The notes: generated by a model from the sequence alone, not told the origin. 64,000 bases of DNA from Scylla paramamosain (GCF_035594125.1 NC_087193.1:857501-921500), one strand, 5' to 3'; counted from the stretch's first letter, positions 1 to 17,082 are shown. A program made the numbers and translations.

Positions 1-59
1 AGATATGGAGATGGGACAGCATGAGCATAGCTCTTTTCCCATAAAGCACAACTAGGTAA

Positions 60-60
<1 letters not shown>
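1..60 (+). mobile_element. 3' tail of a LINE family B copy
   Basis: The window opens inside the last bases of a family-B LINE. The segment 'gggacagcatgagcatag' and the terminal 'cacaactaggtaa' recur at the 3' ends of the copies near 13.1, 25.4 and 36.3 kb, and reversed near 20.7 kb. The body of the copy lies left of the window. A CA array follows the tail without a gap. Confidence 0.75.
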
Positions 61-90
<30 letters not shown>

Positions 91-103
91 CACACACACA
101 CAC
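61..103. repeat. (CA)n microsatellite attached to a LINE-B tail
   Basis: A CA run with one CG interruption follows directly on the LINE-B terminal motif. Two other family-B copies show the same arrangement. Confidence 0.95.
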
Positions 104-377
104 CAAGATGGCAGACAGAGGGACATCAATAGACACCACTATTAATATTCTGCTGTTTACAGACTGAAAGCTGTCCCTAGTGGTGGATACTGAGGTGGGA
201 GTTGCACTAGTATTACTTGGTGCTGCCCTGTCTCCAAAGAAGTTAGTGGAAAGTGCAACAATCACCATAATGAGTGAGGAAGAGCGGGCCAACCTCGGCC
301 TCTACTTTGTTTACCCCCTCTTCTTCATTCTTTCTCTTTATTCTTATTTTTTAGCTAATAAACAGGGTGCTTTGCAT

Positions 378-381
<4 letters not shown>
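104..381. other. Unassigned intronic sequence
   Basis: An open plus-strand reading frame crosses about 180-360 but has no ATG at its start, resembles no family I know, and runs into the AT array. Nothing further is supported here. Confidence 0.4.

Positions 382-461
<80 letters not shown>
382..461. repeat. (AT)n microsatellite
   Basis: About 40 uninterrupted AT units. Confidence 0.98.
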
Positions 462-463
<2 letters not shown>

Positions 464-1676
464 ACTAGGTAATGGTGTTTTTATGTGCACACGGGTGATA
501 ACATCGGCTTACTAAAGCCAAGCAGTTTACTGTACTACCCATGGAAGTTCAGGAAAGTCTTTGTGTGGTGGATTGAGGAAAGCCTTATAAAGGTAATATT
601 ACACACAAAATGTTTTCCTTCATAAACTGCATTTCCTTCAACACCAATTTGTGTAGAGATTTTGCTCATCCCTTCTGTTCCCATTTCAAGAAAAGCTCAG
701 ATAACACTTCCACTGCCTCAGTCCTGGACCTCTGGCTTTTAAATTGTGCCTTTTACTTCCACATGGAAAAATTATTAATACATTCAAAGTGGTAGCTTAA
801 TAATCATAACTTATTTAACACTATTACTGGCCCTGAATTTATGTTCCTTACAAGCCTAAAAATTAAGTAATTTTACATTTTGTCTTCCTGAACATACTTA
901 TGTAATACTTGGTCCCTCCCCCATATTGAGACAACCAGGATTCCTGCAAGCTAGTGATTCTCAGTCTTTTCCCTTCCCTTGTGCTTCATCAAAATATAAT
1001 TATATCCAATGCTCTCATAATTTTATCATCTTTTTGCTTTCAATCACTACCAGTGTGATGAAGCCAGAAGACATAAATGCTGAAAGGATTCACTATTTTT
1101 CTACTACTACTTCTACTACTACTACTACTACTACTACCACCTATATTTTCTGCCTTGTAGTCAAGTGTGGTTGAGTGTAATGGGAGTTTTTTTTGGAATT
1201 CTGTCAAGGTGACAGGACTGGTAAGTAAAAAAAAAGTGAGGCAGACTCTACTGTAACATTCCAGTGCAGGTTATAAGCAGGTGGAGGTACAGTAGGGTAT
1301 GCAGCAACAAGCTTAATTAATTCTAATGTAGCATTCATTATGGTAAATGTGCTTTATGGCAACTGAAGAATCTATGAAAAAAATTAATTGGTTCCAGGAA
1401 ACCAGAAAATAATATTAAAAATACAATTTTTGAAAAATTACATCAAAATAAGCACATTTACACTACTAAATTTGAGATAGCAAAACAAATATATAAAGTA
1501 CCGTCCTGAGTTCCATGCCTATTATAGTTCAAAATTATTACCATCCCAAGTTTTGTGTATTATCATCTCAAATTTCACAACATTTTCATACATATCACAT
1601 TTACCTACTGTTAGCATCATGCATATACATACAGTAAATCCAACCTAAGTCAGAAATCCAGAATATATTACATGAT

Positions 1677-1677
<1 letters not shown>
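462..1677. other. Intronic sequence without a gene; short (CTA)n
   Basis: AT-rich sequence with no supported coding region or recognised element. A CTA/CTT trinucleotide run lies at about 1101-1140. Confidence 0.5.

Positions 1678-1713
<36 letters not shown>
1678..1713. repeat. (TC)n microsatellite
   Basis: About 18 TC units, 45 bp ahead of a GA array of opposite strand sense. The pair could fold back on itself. Confidence 0.95.
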
Positions 1714-1717
<4 letters not shown>

Positions 1718-1753
1718 GTGAAAATAAGTACAATTCTAAGGATTGCTAAATAG

Positions 1754-2880
<1,127 letters not shown>

Positions 2881-3073
2881 TTCTGGAGTAAATGTTGGTG
2901 GGGCTGTGTTGAATGGATTCACAAAGTCTGTGCCTTGGTATGGGTTCATGGGAGCTGCCTTGGATGTCTCCCGAGCAGCTTCTTCCAGCAGCTGGCGTCC
3001 CAGAGCCTCCTTCTGGCTGGGTGACATCTTCTTCACCTCTCGCTGCACCACACGTTGATTGGTGGACTCCTCC
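2881..3073 (-). CDS. Acyl-CoA dehydrogenase-like protein, exon 5 (C-terminal extension)
   Basis: This is the last exon found of the minus-strand host gene. It is preceded by 'tttacag' and followed by the donor 'gtaagt'. Its 193 nt begin with one base that completes a Trp codon left open by exon 4, then give 64 codons and end in phase 0, so coding continues left of the window. The peptide (residues 175-238 of the visible protein) runs from EESTNQRVVQREVKK through a charged, probably helical stretch (SPSQKEALGRQLLEEAARET) into a Pro/Asn/Phe-rich part containing NPYQGTDFVNPFN. It lies after the normal end of the dehydrogenase fold, so it is a C-terminal extension of unknown role. The link to exon 4 rests on strand, order and exact phase match. 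I do not recognise this segment by itself, and a separate downstream gene is less likely but possible. Confidence 0.75.
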
Positions 3074-3149
3074 CTGTAAACCATACACAAATGAGAAGGG
3101 AATCTGTATGAGAGTAATTTGCCTCTACTGACATCACAACCTAATGTCC

Positions 3150-3260
3150 GTATTATAGGCTCTGTGGAAAGGAGACATGCCCATGATGTTTCAGTCTGGC
3201 TGGGGATTCAAGCCTTGGACTTCTTCATTGTGAGCTGAGTCTTCTAACTACTACACCAAA
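3150..3260 (-). mobile_element. tRNA-derived SINE remnant
   Basis: Read on the minus strand, 3258-3239 gives 'tggtgtagtagttagaagac', like a pol III A box in a tRNA D-arm context. 3214-3204 gives 'ggcttgaatcc', a B box with two changes from consensus. The body downstream ('catgggcatgtctcctttcc') resembles the tRNA-unrelated part of decapod SINEs as I recall them. It sits about 75 bp upstream of exon 5. No poly(A) tail or target duplication was found. Confidence 0.6.
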
Positions 3261-3327
3261 GGGACAGAAGACTTAACATGCTTTGTATCTAAAAGTGTGT
3301 TTAAGGGTTGTTACACTTTTTTGTGTG

Positions 3328-3436
<109 letters not shown>

Positions 3437-3660
3437 TTGTGTGTGCATAACATGTACCTAGTTTTACACTGAAAGTTTCCATATCAACTTTCATTCAGCT
3501 AAGTTTTCAACCCATGAATGTTCTTTGTTCACAACACTTCTGTTTCTATATCATGCTGAAGATTAATGATTCTATCTAGTGGATGACTTTCTTTACATTC
3601 TTTAAAAACAGAGACTCCTTGGTTTACATTAGTCTCAACTTATGCCACTTTATTGTTATG

Positions 3661-3947
3661 TACAGTCGGCCACACTCCTGTGATGTCCACCCAGCGTTGT
3701 CAAGACTGGCGAGATTGTAACTATGAAACAATACAAGAAGTGGGATTCGCTTGAAGCATTCTTTTGAAGGGAAGGAGAGGAGGTGGGGGTGGTTTGTGGG
3801 AGGTAAGAGAGGTCTGAAGAGTGTAGGGGGCTGCCCTTCCTTGCCTTACCTCTTCCTCCCATCAATAAATGCTTTGAGCAAAGCTCACTGCTTCTTATGT
3901 TCCATAGTTACAGTCTTGCCAGCCTTGACAATGGTGGGTGGACTCTG
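3661..3947. repeat. Fold-back (MITE-like) repeat
   Basis: The left arm (about 3661-3745), read on the minus strand, resembles the right arm (about 3884-3947) read on the plus strand. Both contain 'catagttaca', a 'gccag' and 'cttgacaa' segment, and 'gggtgga'. The arms are about 60 bp with roughly 15-20% mismatch around a 140-bp purine-rich centre. This suggests a small non-autonomous DNA element or a template-switch product. Confidence 0.5.
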
Positions 3948-4009
3948 CAAATTTTTTTACTTAAAAAAAAAAAAAAAATTCAGTGCTACACTTGCACTGA
4001 GGGTACTAG

Positions 4010-4670
4010 TGTATCAGTCACATCACTCATAACGATTATTGTTATATATACTCATCATTCATATACTTCGTTCCACATGCACAGTCCTCACATGGCCAGT
4101 CTCATCTATTTTCAACCTTTTCTCCTTCTTATCACCCCCTCAAAGGAATACCATACCTTCCCTACATTCCTGCCAGTGCTTAGGAAAAACATCTGCATTG
4201 CCTTCCTGTCTTCTTCCCTGGTCATTGGCTAGAATAATGACCTCTACCATTGATCCCTTCACCCCATTTAAAGACAGTTGATTGGTCATCTCTCCATCTC
4301 AGATTTTGAATACTGATCAATCTCTTTCACATAAATAGAGCCTGTACGGGTAGCTAGAGTCAATTCCAGGGAGAGAGCACATCGGTTTAGTTCAGTCCAT
4401 CAGAGAGTTTAGATCAGAAACAGAGTCAGTCTTCAGAGAGAGAATCAAGCGTCTTCATGTCTGTTGTAACCTGTGCCTTGGTATCACACGTGTACATCCC
4501 TGTCCATCATTAAATCAAGGAGTACTCCCAATCTTTGTGTTACCTTTACTCGCATAATCAACTGGCCTAAACCACTACCCATGATCTTCACACTACCAGT
4601 AGTTCCATGGGAGAATCAACGAGCCTCCACCGTCAATCCTGCCACCGTCATCTCTGGCAACATCTAGTAA
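4010..4670 (+). mobile_element. Candidate solo LTR
   Basis: The segment has an LTR-like layout: a TATA-like 'cataaataga' near 4330, a GA-rich stretch downstream, and an AATAAA-like 'attaaatcaa' near 4508. No internal retroviral coding sequence or matching second copy is present, and the borders are uncertain. It could equally be unrelated unique intron sequence. Confidence 0.25.
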
Positions 4671-4915
4671 GTCAAGCAACCTGTGATCTCTCTAATACAA
4701 ATTAGTGGCAGTGCAAGCTCAATCAGAACAGCAGTGCAGTGATCTAATTAGAACACTAGCATGCCTTCTAATGCACTCAGCTCTTACTTTTACACAGACA
4801 TACACCAAATACAATCTTCTTGTAAATTAAATGAATGTATGCATAAAAATTAATTGTGAGGTTATGTTCTAAAGGCACCCATGAAGTACTAAAATCCATG
4901 GTATATTGACTGTGG

Positions 4916-5640
<725 letters not shown>

Positions 5641-5882
5641 TGTAAAAATAATTACATTCCAATGAAAAAGCATGAAAAAGTGAACTGGTGATAACCGAGA
5701 TGTGAAAAATTGGGGTTGACTGTATAACTTTTTATAAAAAATAAAAACAATACAAAGAAATAGCAAGTGAGTGCAGCTGAGTCATGCAGTGATAAACTGA
5801 GGAAAGGATTGTATATCAGTCTTGGGTTGTGCACTTAATTACTTAATTGCTTTTGTTTGTGTTGCATTGTTTGCCCTTCATT

Positions 5883-6415
5883 ATGGTTTCGAAGCATGAG
5901 GATGACACTTCTGATGGCAGTGCATCAAAGAAAAATAAAGCAATCACTACAGAGGTTAAGTTAGACATAGTGAAACAGGCAGAGAAGGGAAAAAGGCCAA
6001 TGGACATTGATCAGATGCTTGGCCTGAGCCAGTCAACTATGACTACAATTATCAAGAATAAAGATTGCATCCTTGAACATGTGAAAGGCTCTGCTCCTTG
6101 GAAATCAATTGTAGATAACCAAGCAGAGTACTGGTCTGATTATTGAGACACAATAGTTATTAGTGCTTTGGCTGGAGACCAGCATTAATGGTGCATCCCA
6201 GTGAGCCTAATGTTAATTCAGAAAGCTAAAAGATTGTTTGAACCTTTGGAAAGTGAAGAGGGAGAAGGGAGTGAGAGTGAAAAGTTTTTGGACAGTAAGG
6301 GTTGGTTTATGCAGTTTAAGGCTTGTGCTAATTTGCATAACTTGAAAGTGCAAGATGAAACTGTTGCTGGTGATATGAAAACAGCAGGTGAATTTCTTAG
6401 AGCAGAGGCAAGCAT
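5883..6415 (+). pseudogene. Tigger/pogo-type transposase remnant
   Basis: The reading frame starts at the ATG at 5883. It has the N-terminal CENP-B-type helix-turn-helix of Tigger transposases: a lysine-rich lead, then TTEVKLDIVKQAEKGKRP and LGLSQSTMTTIIKNKDCI. After a stop near 6145 and a frame change, the second DNA-binding helix region follows, with the typical SKGWFMQFKACANLHNLKVQ. No catalytic domain remains, because the 3' end of a LINE-A copy abuts at 6420. About 8455-8545 resembles the outer end of such elements, and an inverted-terminal-like 'ggggttgactgta' ends at about 5740. Those ends are inference. Tigger elements belong to the Tc1/mariner superfamily and move by cut and paste. 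Confidence 0.8.
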
Positions 6416-6419
6416 AGAG

Positions 6420-8384
6420 CATTTTTTTTTTTTGTGTAGGAAGGACACTGGCCAAGGGCAACAAAAATCCAATAAAAAAATATGCCTACTGAAATGCCAG
6501 TCCCATAAAAGGGTCAAAGCAGTGGTCAAAAATTGATGAATAAGTGTCTTGAAACCTCCCTCTTGAAGGAATTCAAGTCATAGGAAGGTGGAAATACAGA
6601 AGCAGGCAGGGAGTTCCAGAGTTTACCAGAGAAAGGGATGAATAATTGAGAATACTGGTTAACTCTTGCGTTAGAGAGGTGGACAGAATAGGGGTGAGAG
6701 AAAGAAGAAAGTCTTGTGCGGCGAGGCCGCAGAAGGAGGGGAGGCATGCAGTTAGCAAGATCAGAAGGGCAGTTAGTATGAAAATAGTGGTAGAAGACAG
6801 CTAGATATGCAACATTGCGGCGGTGAGAGAGAGGCTGAAGACAGTCAGTTAGAGGAGAGGAGTTGATGAGACGAAAAGCTTTTGATTCCACCCTGACTAG
6901 AAGAGCAGTATGAGTGGAACCCCCCAGACATGTGAAGCATATTCCATACATGGACGGATAAGGCCCTTGTACAGAGTTAGCAGCTGGGGGGGTGGGAAAA
7001 AATGGCAGAGACATCTCAGAATGCCTAACTTCATAGAAGCTGTTTTAGCTAGAGATGAGATGTGAAGTTTCCAGTTCAGATTATAAGTAAAGGACAGACC
7101 GAGGATGTTCAGTGTAGAAGAGGGGGACAGTTGAGTGTCATTGAAGAAGAGGGGATAGTTGTCTGGAAGGTTGTGTCGAGTTGATAGATGGAGGAATTGA
7201 ATTTTTGAGGCATTGAACAATACCAAGTTTGCTCTGCCCCAATCAGAAATTTTAGAAAGATCAGAAGTCAAGCGTTCTGTGGCTTCCCTGCGTGATATGT
7301 TTACCTCCTGAAGGGTTGGACGTCTATGAAAAGACGTGGAAAAGTGCAGGGTGGTATCATCAGCATAGGAGTGGATAGGACAAGAAGTTTGGTTTAGAAG
7401 ATCATTAATGAATAATAAGAAGAGAGTGGGTGACAGGACAGAACCCTGAGGAACACCACTGTTAATAGATTTAGGAGAAGAACAGTGACCGTCTACCACA
7501 GCAGCAATAGAATGGTCAGAAAGGAAACTTGAGATGAAGTTACAGAGAGAAGGATAGAAACCGTAGGAGGGTAGTTTGGAAATCAAAGCTTTGTGCCACT
7601 CTATCAAAAGCTTTTGATATGTCCAAGGCAACAGCAAAAGTTTCACCAAAATCTCTAAAAGAGGATGACCAAGACTCAGTAAAGAAAGCCAGAAGATCAC
7701 CAGTAGAGCGGCCTTGACGGAACCCATACTGGCGATCAGATAGAAGGTTGTGAAGTGATAGATGTTTAAGAATCTTCCTGTTGAGTATAGATTCAAAAAC
7801 TTTAGATAGGCAGGAAATTAAAGCAATAGGACGGTAGTTTGAGGGATTAGAACGGTCACCCTTTTTAGGAACAGGTTGAATGTAGGCAAACTTCCAGCAA
7901 GAAGGAAAGGTAGATGTTGACAGACAGAGCTGAAAGAGTTTGACTCGGCAAGGTGCAAACACGGAGGCACAGTTTCGGAGAACAATAGGAGGGACCCCAT
8001 CAGGTCCATAAGTCTTCCGAAGGTTTAGGCCAGCAAGGGCATGGAAAACATCATTGCGAAGAATTTTAATATGTGGCATGAAGTAGTCAGAGGGTGGAGG
8101 AGAGGGAGGAACAAGCCCAGAATCATCCAAGGTAGAGTTTTTAGCAAAGGTTTGAGCGAAGAGTTCAGCTTTAGAAATAGATGTGATAGCAGTGGTGCCA
8201 TCTGGTTGAAATAGAGGAGGGAAAGAAGAAGCAGCAAAGTTATTGGAGATATTTTTGGCTAGATGCCAGAAGTCACAAGGGGAGTTAGATCTTGAAAGGT
8301 TTTGACATTTTCTGTTAATGAAGGAATTTTTGGCTAGTTGGAGAACAGACTTGGCATGGTTCTGGGCAGAAATATAAAGTGCCC
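6420..8384 (-). mobile_element. LINE family A copy A1, 5'-truncated, broken
   Basis: This copy of an APE-type non-LTR retrotransposon (Jockey/X-element-like by recalled resemblance) is antisense to the window. The 3' end carries a T run at 6421-6432, which is poly(A) on its own strand. Reverse transcriptase motifs are visible in pieces: LRKTYGPDGVPPIVL and NPSNYRPIALISC (fingers), FAVALDISKAFDR (palm A), SGVPQGSVLSPTLF, and the catalytic HSYADDTTLH. A 2-base loss near 7601 shifts the frame after palm A, and a G-run change near 6985 shifts it again. 5' truncation falls just upstream of the RT, where similarity to the 62.0 kb copy stops. It cannot encode an active enzyme. Confidence 0.9.
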
Positions 8385-9189
8385 TTGCATGCTAACCATA
8401 GGAGTAAAAGCATGGGATTGTTCTCATTTTCATTTTTTGTTACATACTGTAGGTGCTTATTCAGGCTGGTTTCAACTTATACCAAAATTTGCTTTATGAT
8501 ACGGCACAGGAACAGGACTCCAGCTTAACTTGAGGACTACTCTAACTTGTATTGATGTCCTCTTGTTCTTCAAGAAGGTACCACAGGCACTCCCAATGCA
8601 ATTGAAGAACTTTTCTATGTATTTCATTAAGGAGGATTCACTACAGATGTGACAGGCACTCCCAAATGCAATTAAGGACCTTTTGTATGTATTTCTTTAT
8701 GAAGGATTCACTACAGATGTGACAGAGGTACAAGTAGTCCATGGAGTTGTTTTGTCCCTGCTGGGCTGAGGCTGGTATTATCAAGTCTCATCTGATTTTT
8801 TCAAAGGAACCTCCATGCCAATACATTTCTGGCCTACTTACCTTGACCTGCACTACTTATGTCAAAAGAGCTTGCCCTTGGAAGAAAAAGGATAATGTGA
8901 TCTTACAACGCATCTGGCTTATATTCTCCCAGCCAGACACCTTACATTTTGGCCACAGCTCTGTCCCCTGCCCTGCACCTACTACATCTTGGCAACACAC
9001 ATGGTGGATGCCACAGAGGAAGGACATCATTTACAGCTCTGTTTCATGCCTGAACTACTGCCAAGTACAAGTGGTCAGGGGGGAGGAGTAGTGATATTAT
9101 GTGCTGTCCCCAATGTGAAATGAGGACAGTGACATGTAAGAAAGAAAGAAAAAAAAACAAAAAAAAAAAACTGATACATAACTAAACAT
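8385..9189. other. Intronic sequence with possible Tigger end and a tandem duplication
   Basis: About 8455-8545 ('caacttatacc' ... 'aacttgaggactact') looks like the terminal part of a Tigger-type element. About 8583-8722 is two diverged copies of a roughly 68-bp unit that share 'ggattcactacagatgtgac'. An open frame at 8741-9088 has no family signal and is not called. Confidence 0.4.
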
Positions 9190-13160
<3,971 letters not shown>

Positions 13161-13222
13161 CCATCTCCTGCCCTGCACCCACCTCTTCTTAGCCACAGCC
13201 CCATCCCCTGCCTTCCACTCAC

Positions 13223-13350
13223 CACAGGTCAATGGCAGGGAAGCCTGTGAGTGCTGCCAGCCCAATCAAGTTCCGCAGCACCTCATTGGAGGGAGCCATC
13301 ACCCAGCCAGCCTTGCCATCACGGTAAAGCCGCTCCAGACCCAGCTCAGT
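13223..13350 (-). CDS. Acyl-CoA dehydrogenase-like protein, exon 4 (active-site segment)
   Basis: The 128-nt exon follows the acceptor 'ttgccacag' and ends at the donor 'gtgagt', entering in phase 0 and leaving two bases of a Trp codon. It encodes residues 132-173: TELGLERLYRDGKAGW, VMAPSNEVLRNLIG, then LAALTGFPAIDL. The ERLYRDGKAG segment is the conserved arginine-aspartate motif just before the catalytic loop of acyl-CoA dehydrogenases. In medium-chain enzymes the next residues read IYEGT, where the Glu is the catalytic base. Here the aligned residues are VMAPS, so Ala replaces Glu. Some bacterial paralogues have APT or APS there, as I recall. The enzyme may use a different base or may not dehydrogenate. 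Codon bias and intact splice sites argue for a working gene. Confidence 0.85.
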
Positions 13351-13990
13351 CTGTGGCAAGGGATGGACAATGACACTACAGAGATGGTTTAATGTTCTCA
13401 CACAGGAACAGAAACTTCCCAAGGATTACAAACAGACACACACACACACACACATACAAACACACATGCAGACAAGATACCAAGAGCTATATCAAATTAA
13501 TGCAGTCATGTGGGTAATCATATTTGAAGATTGACAATACTAGACAAAAGAGAAATGGGAAGACTTTGATTTCATGGTTCAAAGCAGCATGAAAATTTAA
13601 AACGTGTAGACAGGGAGTACCTGTTGGTAAGGGATGATGGAAGAATAGGATCATGACTACAAATTGAAACGGCACAGAATCTTAAAGCAATGCCATCCAG
13701 CTTGCAGAACAGAAATGAAGTGTGAATGATACATGTCCAAGGTAATCCATGAGGCTAGTAGAATCAAGCACACACAACACACTCACACAAAGGAAGAATA
13801 ATGTATCTGCTGTTCCCATAAAATTGAAGCTCATCAGTTCTGAAAGGAAAGGCCAGTTAGTACCAAAGGTGTCCCAATCAGACAAATATCTGATGCAATA
13901 TTTTTACCATGACAACAGCTAAATAAGAGTGCATAAATGTTTTCAAAGTTCACCCTCAAGGGAGGTTCTGATGTTTTTGTCTAATACACT
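13351..13990. other. Intron sequence upstream of exon 4
   Basis: A short CA run lies at about 13438-13455. No repeat family or gene was recognised in the rest. Confidence 0.4.
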
Positions 13991-13994
13991 TCTC

Positions 13995-14240
13995 TTATTC
14001 TTCTCACTAATCAGGGTCACAGATTTTAATGAGCTCTTTCCAGGTGTTTCTGTTTTGTGCCAATCTTTCACTTGTTTCTTTGTTTTTCATGTCTTCTTTA
14101 ATGCAGTCTTTCCATCTTCTCCTAGGTCTTCCTTTTCTTTGTATTTCTATCATCTCCATATAGTCTAATCTAATACCTGAAAATTTCTCAAGAGGGTGGT
14201 CACAAGTCTCCATTTGGTTAAGTTCACATTTTCCTCAGAA
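13995..14240 (-). pseudogene. C-terminal remnant of an RTE-like LINE ORF
   Basis: Read on the minus strand, the peptide has the basic Trp-containing end typical of RTE-like reverse transcriptase proteins: GRPRRRWKDCIKEDM, then a Ser/Arg-rich helix with WKELIKICDPD and a stop. Only the last 60 or so codons remain. No RT domain is attached, and a LINE-A fragment follows upstream. Confidence 0.6.
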
Positions 14241-14269
14241 TATTCACTTTCCATGTCTTTGTGCTTGAC

Positions 14270-14645
14270 CATGGACAACCACTGCCTTTTTCCTCTGAAG
14301 GATTAGAGTGGTCTCCCTTGGCAAGGATTGGCTGAATGAAGGCAAACTTTTAGCAGGAAGGAAAGGTGGATATTGACAGTCAGAAAAATTTGACCAGGCA
14401 AGGTGGAAACATGGCAGTACAGTTACGGAGAACAATTGGAGGGACACCATCAGGTCCATATGGCCTCCAAGGGTCGAAGCCAACAAGGACATGGAAAAAC
14501 ATCATTAGAGAAAATCTTCATAGGAGGTATGAAATAGTCAGATAGTGAAGGAGTAAGAGGAATAAGCCCTGAATTAGCCAGAGTAGCATTTTTAGCAAAT
14601 GTCTGAGTGAAGAGCTCAGGTTTAGAGATAGTACTCTGTTTAGTC
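14270..14645 (-). mobile_element. LINE family A internal fragment
   Basis: Antisense match to the finger region of family A: the minus strand carries the homologue of the YGPDGVPPIVLRNC and SWKFAYIQPV segments seen at 62.3 kb, with frame breaks. Both ends are missing, so it is an old internal piece. Confidence 0.75.
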
Positions 14646-14649
14646 ATAG

Positions 14650-15480
14650 GCCTGTGTGCTGATAGGTACTTAGCTATCTGTGTGTCTGCCTAACCAAACG
14701 TAACTTCTATAACCTGGCCTTAGCCTATATATGCCAAGTTTGCCATATTAATTCTTCAAACTGGATCCTCATTGGTGACTTAACTCATGCCAACTGTACA
14801 TGTCTCTCTAGTGTCTAGTTTCTAATGCACTGAAGAAAACAGCAAATACACACCAATAACCATGAGTGATACATCTGGCAATGGCACAGTGGTTTTGGCA
14901 CTTCACACCATAATAATAACAGCCAAAATAATATTCTGGTTTTTAATACCACCTCTTAAAATAAAAAAAAATGGAGGATATAAAGAAATTTTAGAGAATC
15001 AGGGCAGGGCTTAAGACAAGTATCACCAAGCTCACCAAGGATCTGGAAACATTTGTTCATGTTGCTAATGTATGTAAGATGGAAAGTAATCAACTGATAT
15101 CAAAAACATCCTAAAAAAAAATCAACAATAATAATGAAAACTATATGAACAGATGGATCAAACAAGCCTACAAGGAGCAATGGTAGAGGATTACATGTAT
15201 GAAGAAGTAAATTCAATCCAAAGGTCAATCAGGCAATGCCAAAATGGGAAAACAAGGAAACCCTTTTTAAACTGTCCAAGCTTAATTTACACTCCTTTAA
15301 TGGCAATCTGACCAGGTGGGTTGAGTTCCAGGATATATATGAATGTTCCATTCATCAAAACAAACATTTAACATCAGATTGTTGGGTACAACCACTTGCC
15401 CTATTGCCAGATTGTTGGGTACAACCACTTGCCCTGTTGTCAGATTGTATCACTTGAACAGAGTCTGGCAGATATTGTGA
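14650..15480 (+). pseudogene. BEL/Pao-like gag remnant
   Basis: Around 15263-15370 the peptide LSKLNLHSFNGNLTRWVEFQ, continuing DIYECSIHQNK, matches the start of the DUF1759-type gag domain of BEL/Pao retrotransposons as I know it. That domain typically reads LPKLxLPxFxGxPLxWxxFWDxFxxxVHxN. Upstream sequence with a 'cctatatatgcc' TATA-like site could be LTR or leader. Protease, RT and integrase are absent. Confidence 0.55.
15375..15440. repeat. Two-copy 33-bp tandem duplication
   Basis: A 33-bp unit beginning 'cagattgttgggtacaacca' is present twice, followed by the first bases of a third. It is a multiple of three, so it repeats DCWVQPLALL in the BEL/Pao remnant frame. Confidence 0.9.
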
Positions 15481-15909
15481 CCCACACTGATAACATCCAG
15501 TTGCAGGGGCCTGCCTGTAACCAATGACCCCTGCGGCAAGTGGCAGTACACTCTGCAGACTTATGGAAAATTAAGACTGGTCAAATCTAATATCAAGTTT
15601 CCCTATGTACATACTGTATTTTATTTTTGTGGTGGGAGTATGTCGGAACTATTGTTTCAACAAGGAAATAAACAGTGATGGGAATTAGTTTAATTAGGGT
15701 ATAACAATCCATTGTGCTGAGTGGATGAACCAATGAAGATTTGGTTCTAGCAGATCTGGACTTCCGGAACAAAATGATTCTCACTTTGCTTCACATTCCA
15801 GGAGTCAGTCACATTCAAGTAGTGGTCAGATATACATACCCTGCTCTCTCATTAAGTTAAGAATCCAGCCAGCAATCACTCCTTCTCAACACTCAACCAT
15901 CCTTGACAG
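15481..15909. other. Unassigned sequence between BEL/Pao remnant and LINE-A
   Basis: Possibly more of the decayed BEL/Pao element. Nothing recognisable was seen in either strand. Confidence 0.35.
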
Positions 15910-16320
15910 ACATTTTTTTTTTTTTATGTAGGAAGGACAGTGGCCAAGGGCAACAAAAATCCAACAAAAAAATATGCCCACTGAAATGCCAGTCCCATAA
16001 AAGGGTCAAAGCAGTGGTCAAAAAATTGATGAATAAGTGTCTTGAAACCTCCCTCTTGGAGGAATTCAAGTCATAGGAAGGAGGAAATACAGAAGCGGGC
16101 AGGGAGTTCCAGAGTATACCAGAGAAAGGGATGAATGATTGAGAATACTGGTTAACCCTTGCATTAGAGAGGTGGATAAAATAGGAGTGAGAGAAAGAAG
16201 AAAGTCTTGTGCAGCGAGGCTGTGGGAAGAGGGGAGGCATGCAGTTAGCAAGATCAGAAGAGCAGTTAACATGAAAATAGCAGTAGAAGACAGCTAGATA
16301 TGCAACATTGCGGCAGTGCA
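15910..16320 (-). mobile_element. LINE family A copy A3, 3' end only
   Basis: A T run at 15912-15925 is the poly(A) tail on the minus strand. The last 400 bp of the family follow, encoding the C-terminal NARVNQYSQSFIPFSG and FKREVSRHLF segments. It is strongly 5'-truncated. Confidence 0.88.
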
Positions 16321-16969
<649 letters not shown>

Positions 16970-16994
16970 TGTAAAGATCTTCTTTATAACTTAT

Positions 16995-17082
16995 TTTTCA
17001 GGGAAACTCTGAAGGTTTCTTCAACTTTAATAAAGAATAAAGAATAAAGCTGAAGGAAACTTCAGAGTTTCCCTGAAAAACA
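16995..17082. repeat. Imperfect hairpin at the 5' edge of a mariner remnant
   Basis: The arms at about 16995-17026 ('cagggaaactctgaagg...') and 17049-17082 ('...cttcagagtttccctg') are reverse complements over about 31 bp with two or three mismatches. The loop is an A/T-rich triplication of 'aataaag'. The right arm is the start of the mariner reading frame (VSLKNKF-like), so the left arm looks like an inverted copy of it. Confidence 0.8.

Noticed and set aside
180..360. Open plus-strand frame that might be a host exon
   Set aside because: No ATG, no convincing splice pair, no family resemblance, and it is on the strand opposite to the host gene.
3187..3258. Functional tRNA gene on the minus strand
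   Set aside because: A and B box-like motifs are present, but the acceptor stem and cloverleaf do not form and the 3' body is SINE-like.
8741..9088. Plus-strand 116-codon frame starting with ATG
   Set aside because: No homology pattern or splice context, and it is surrounded by repeat debris.
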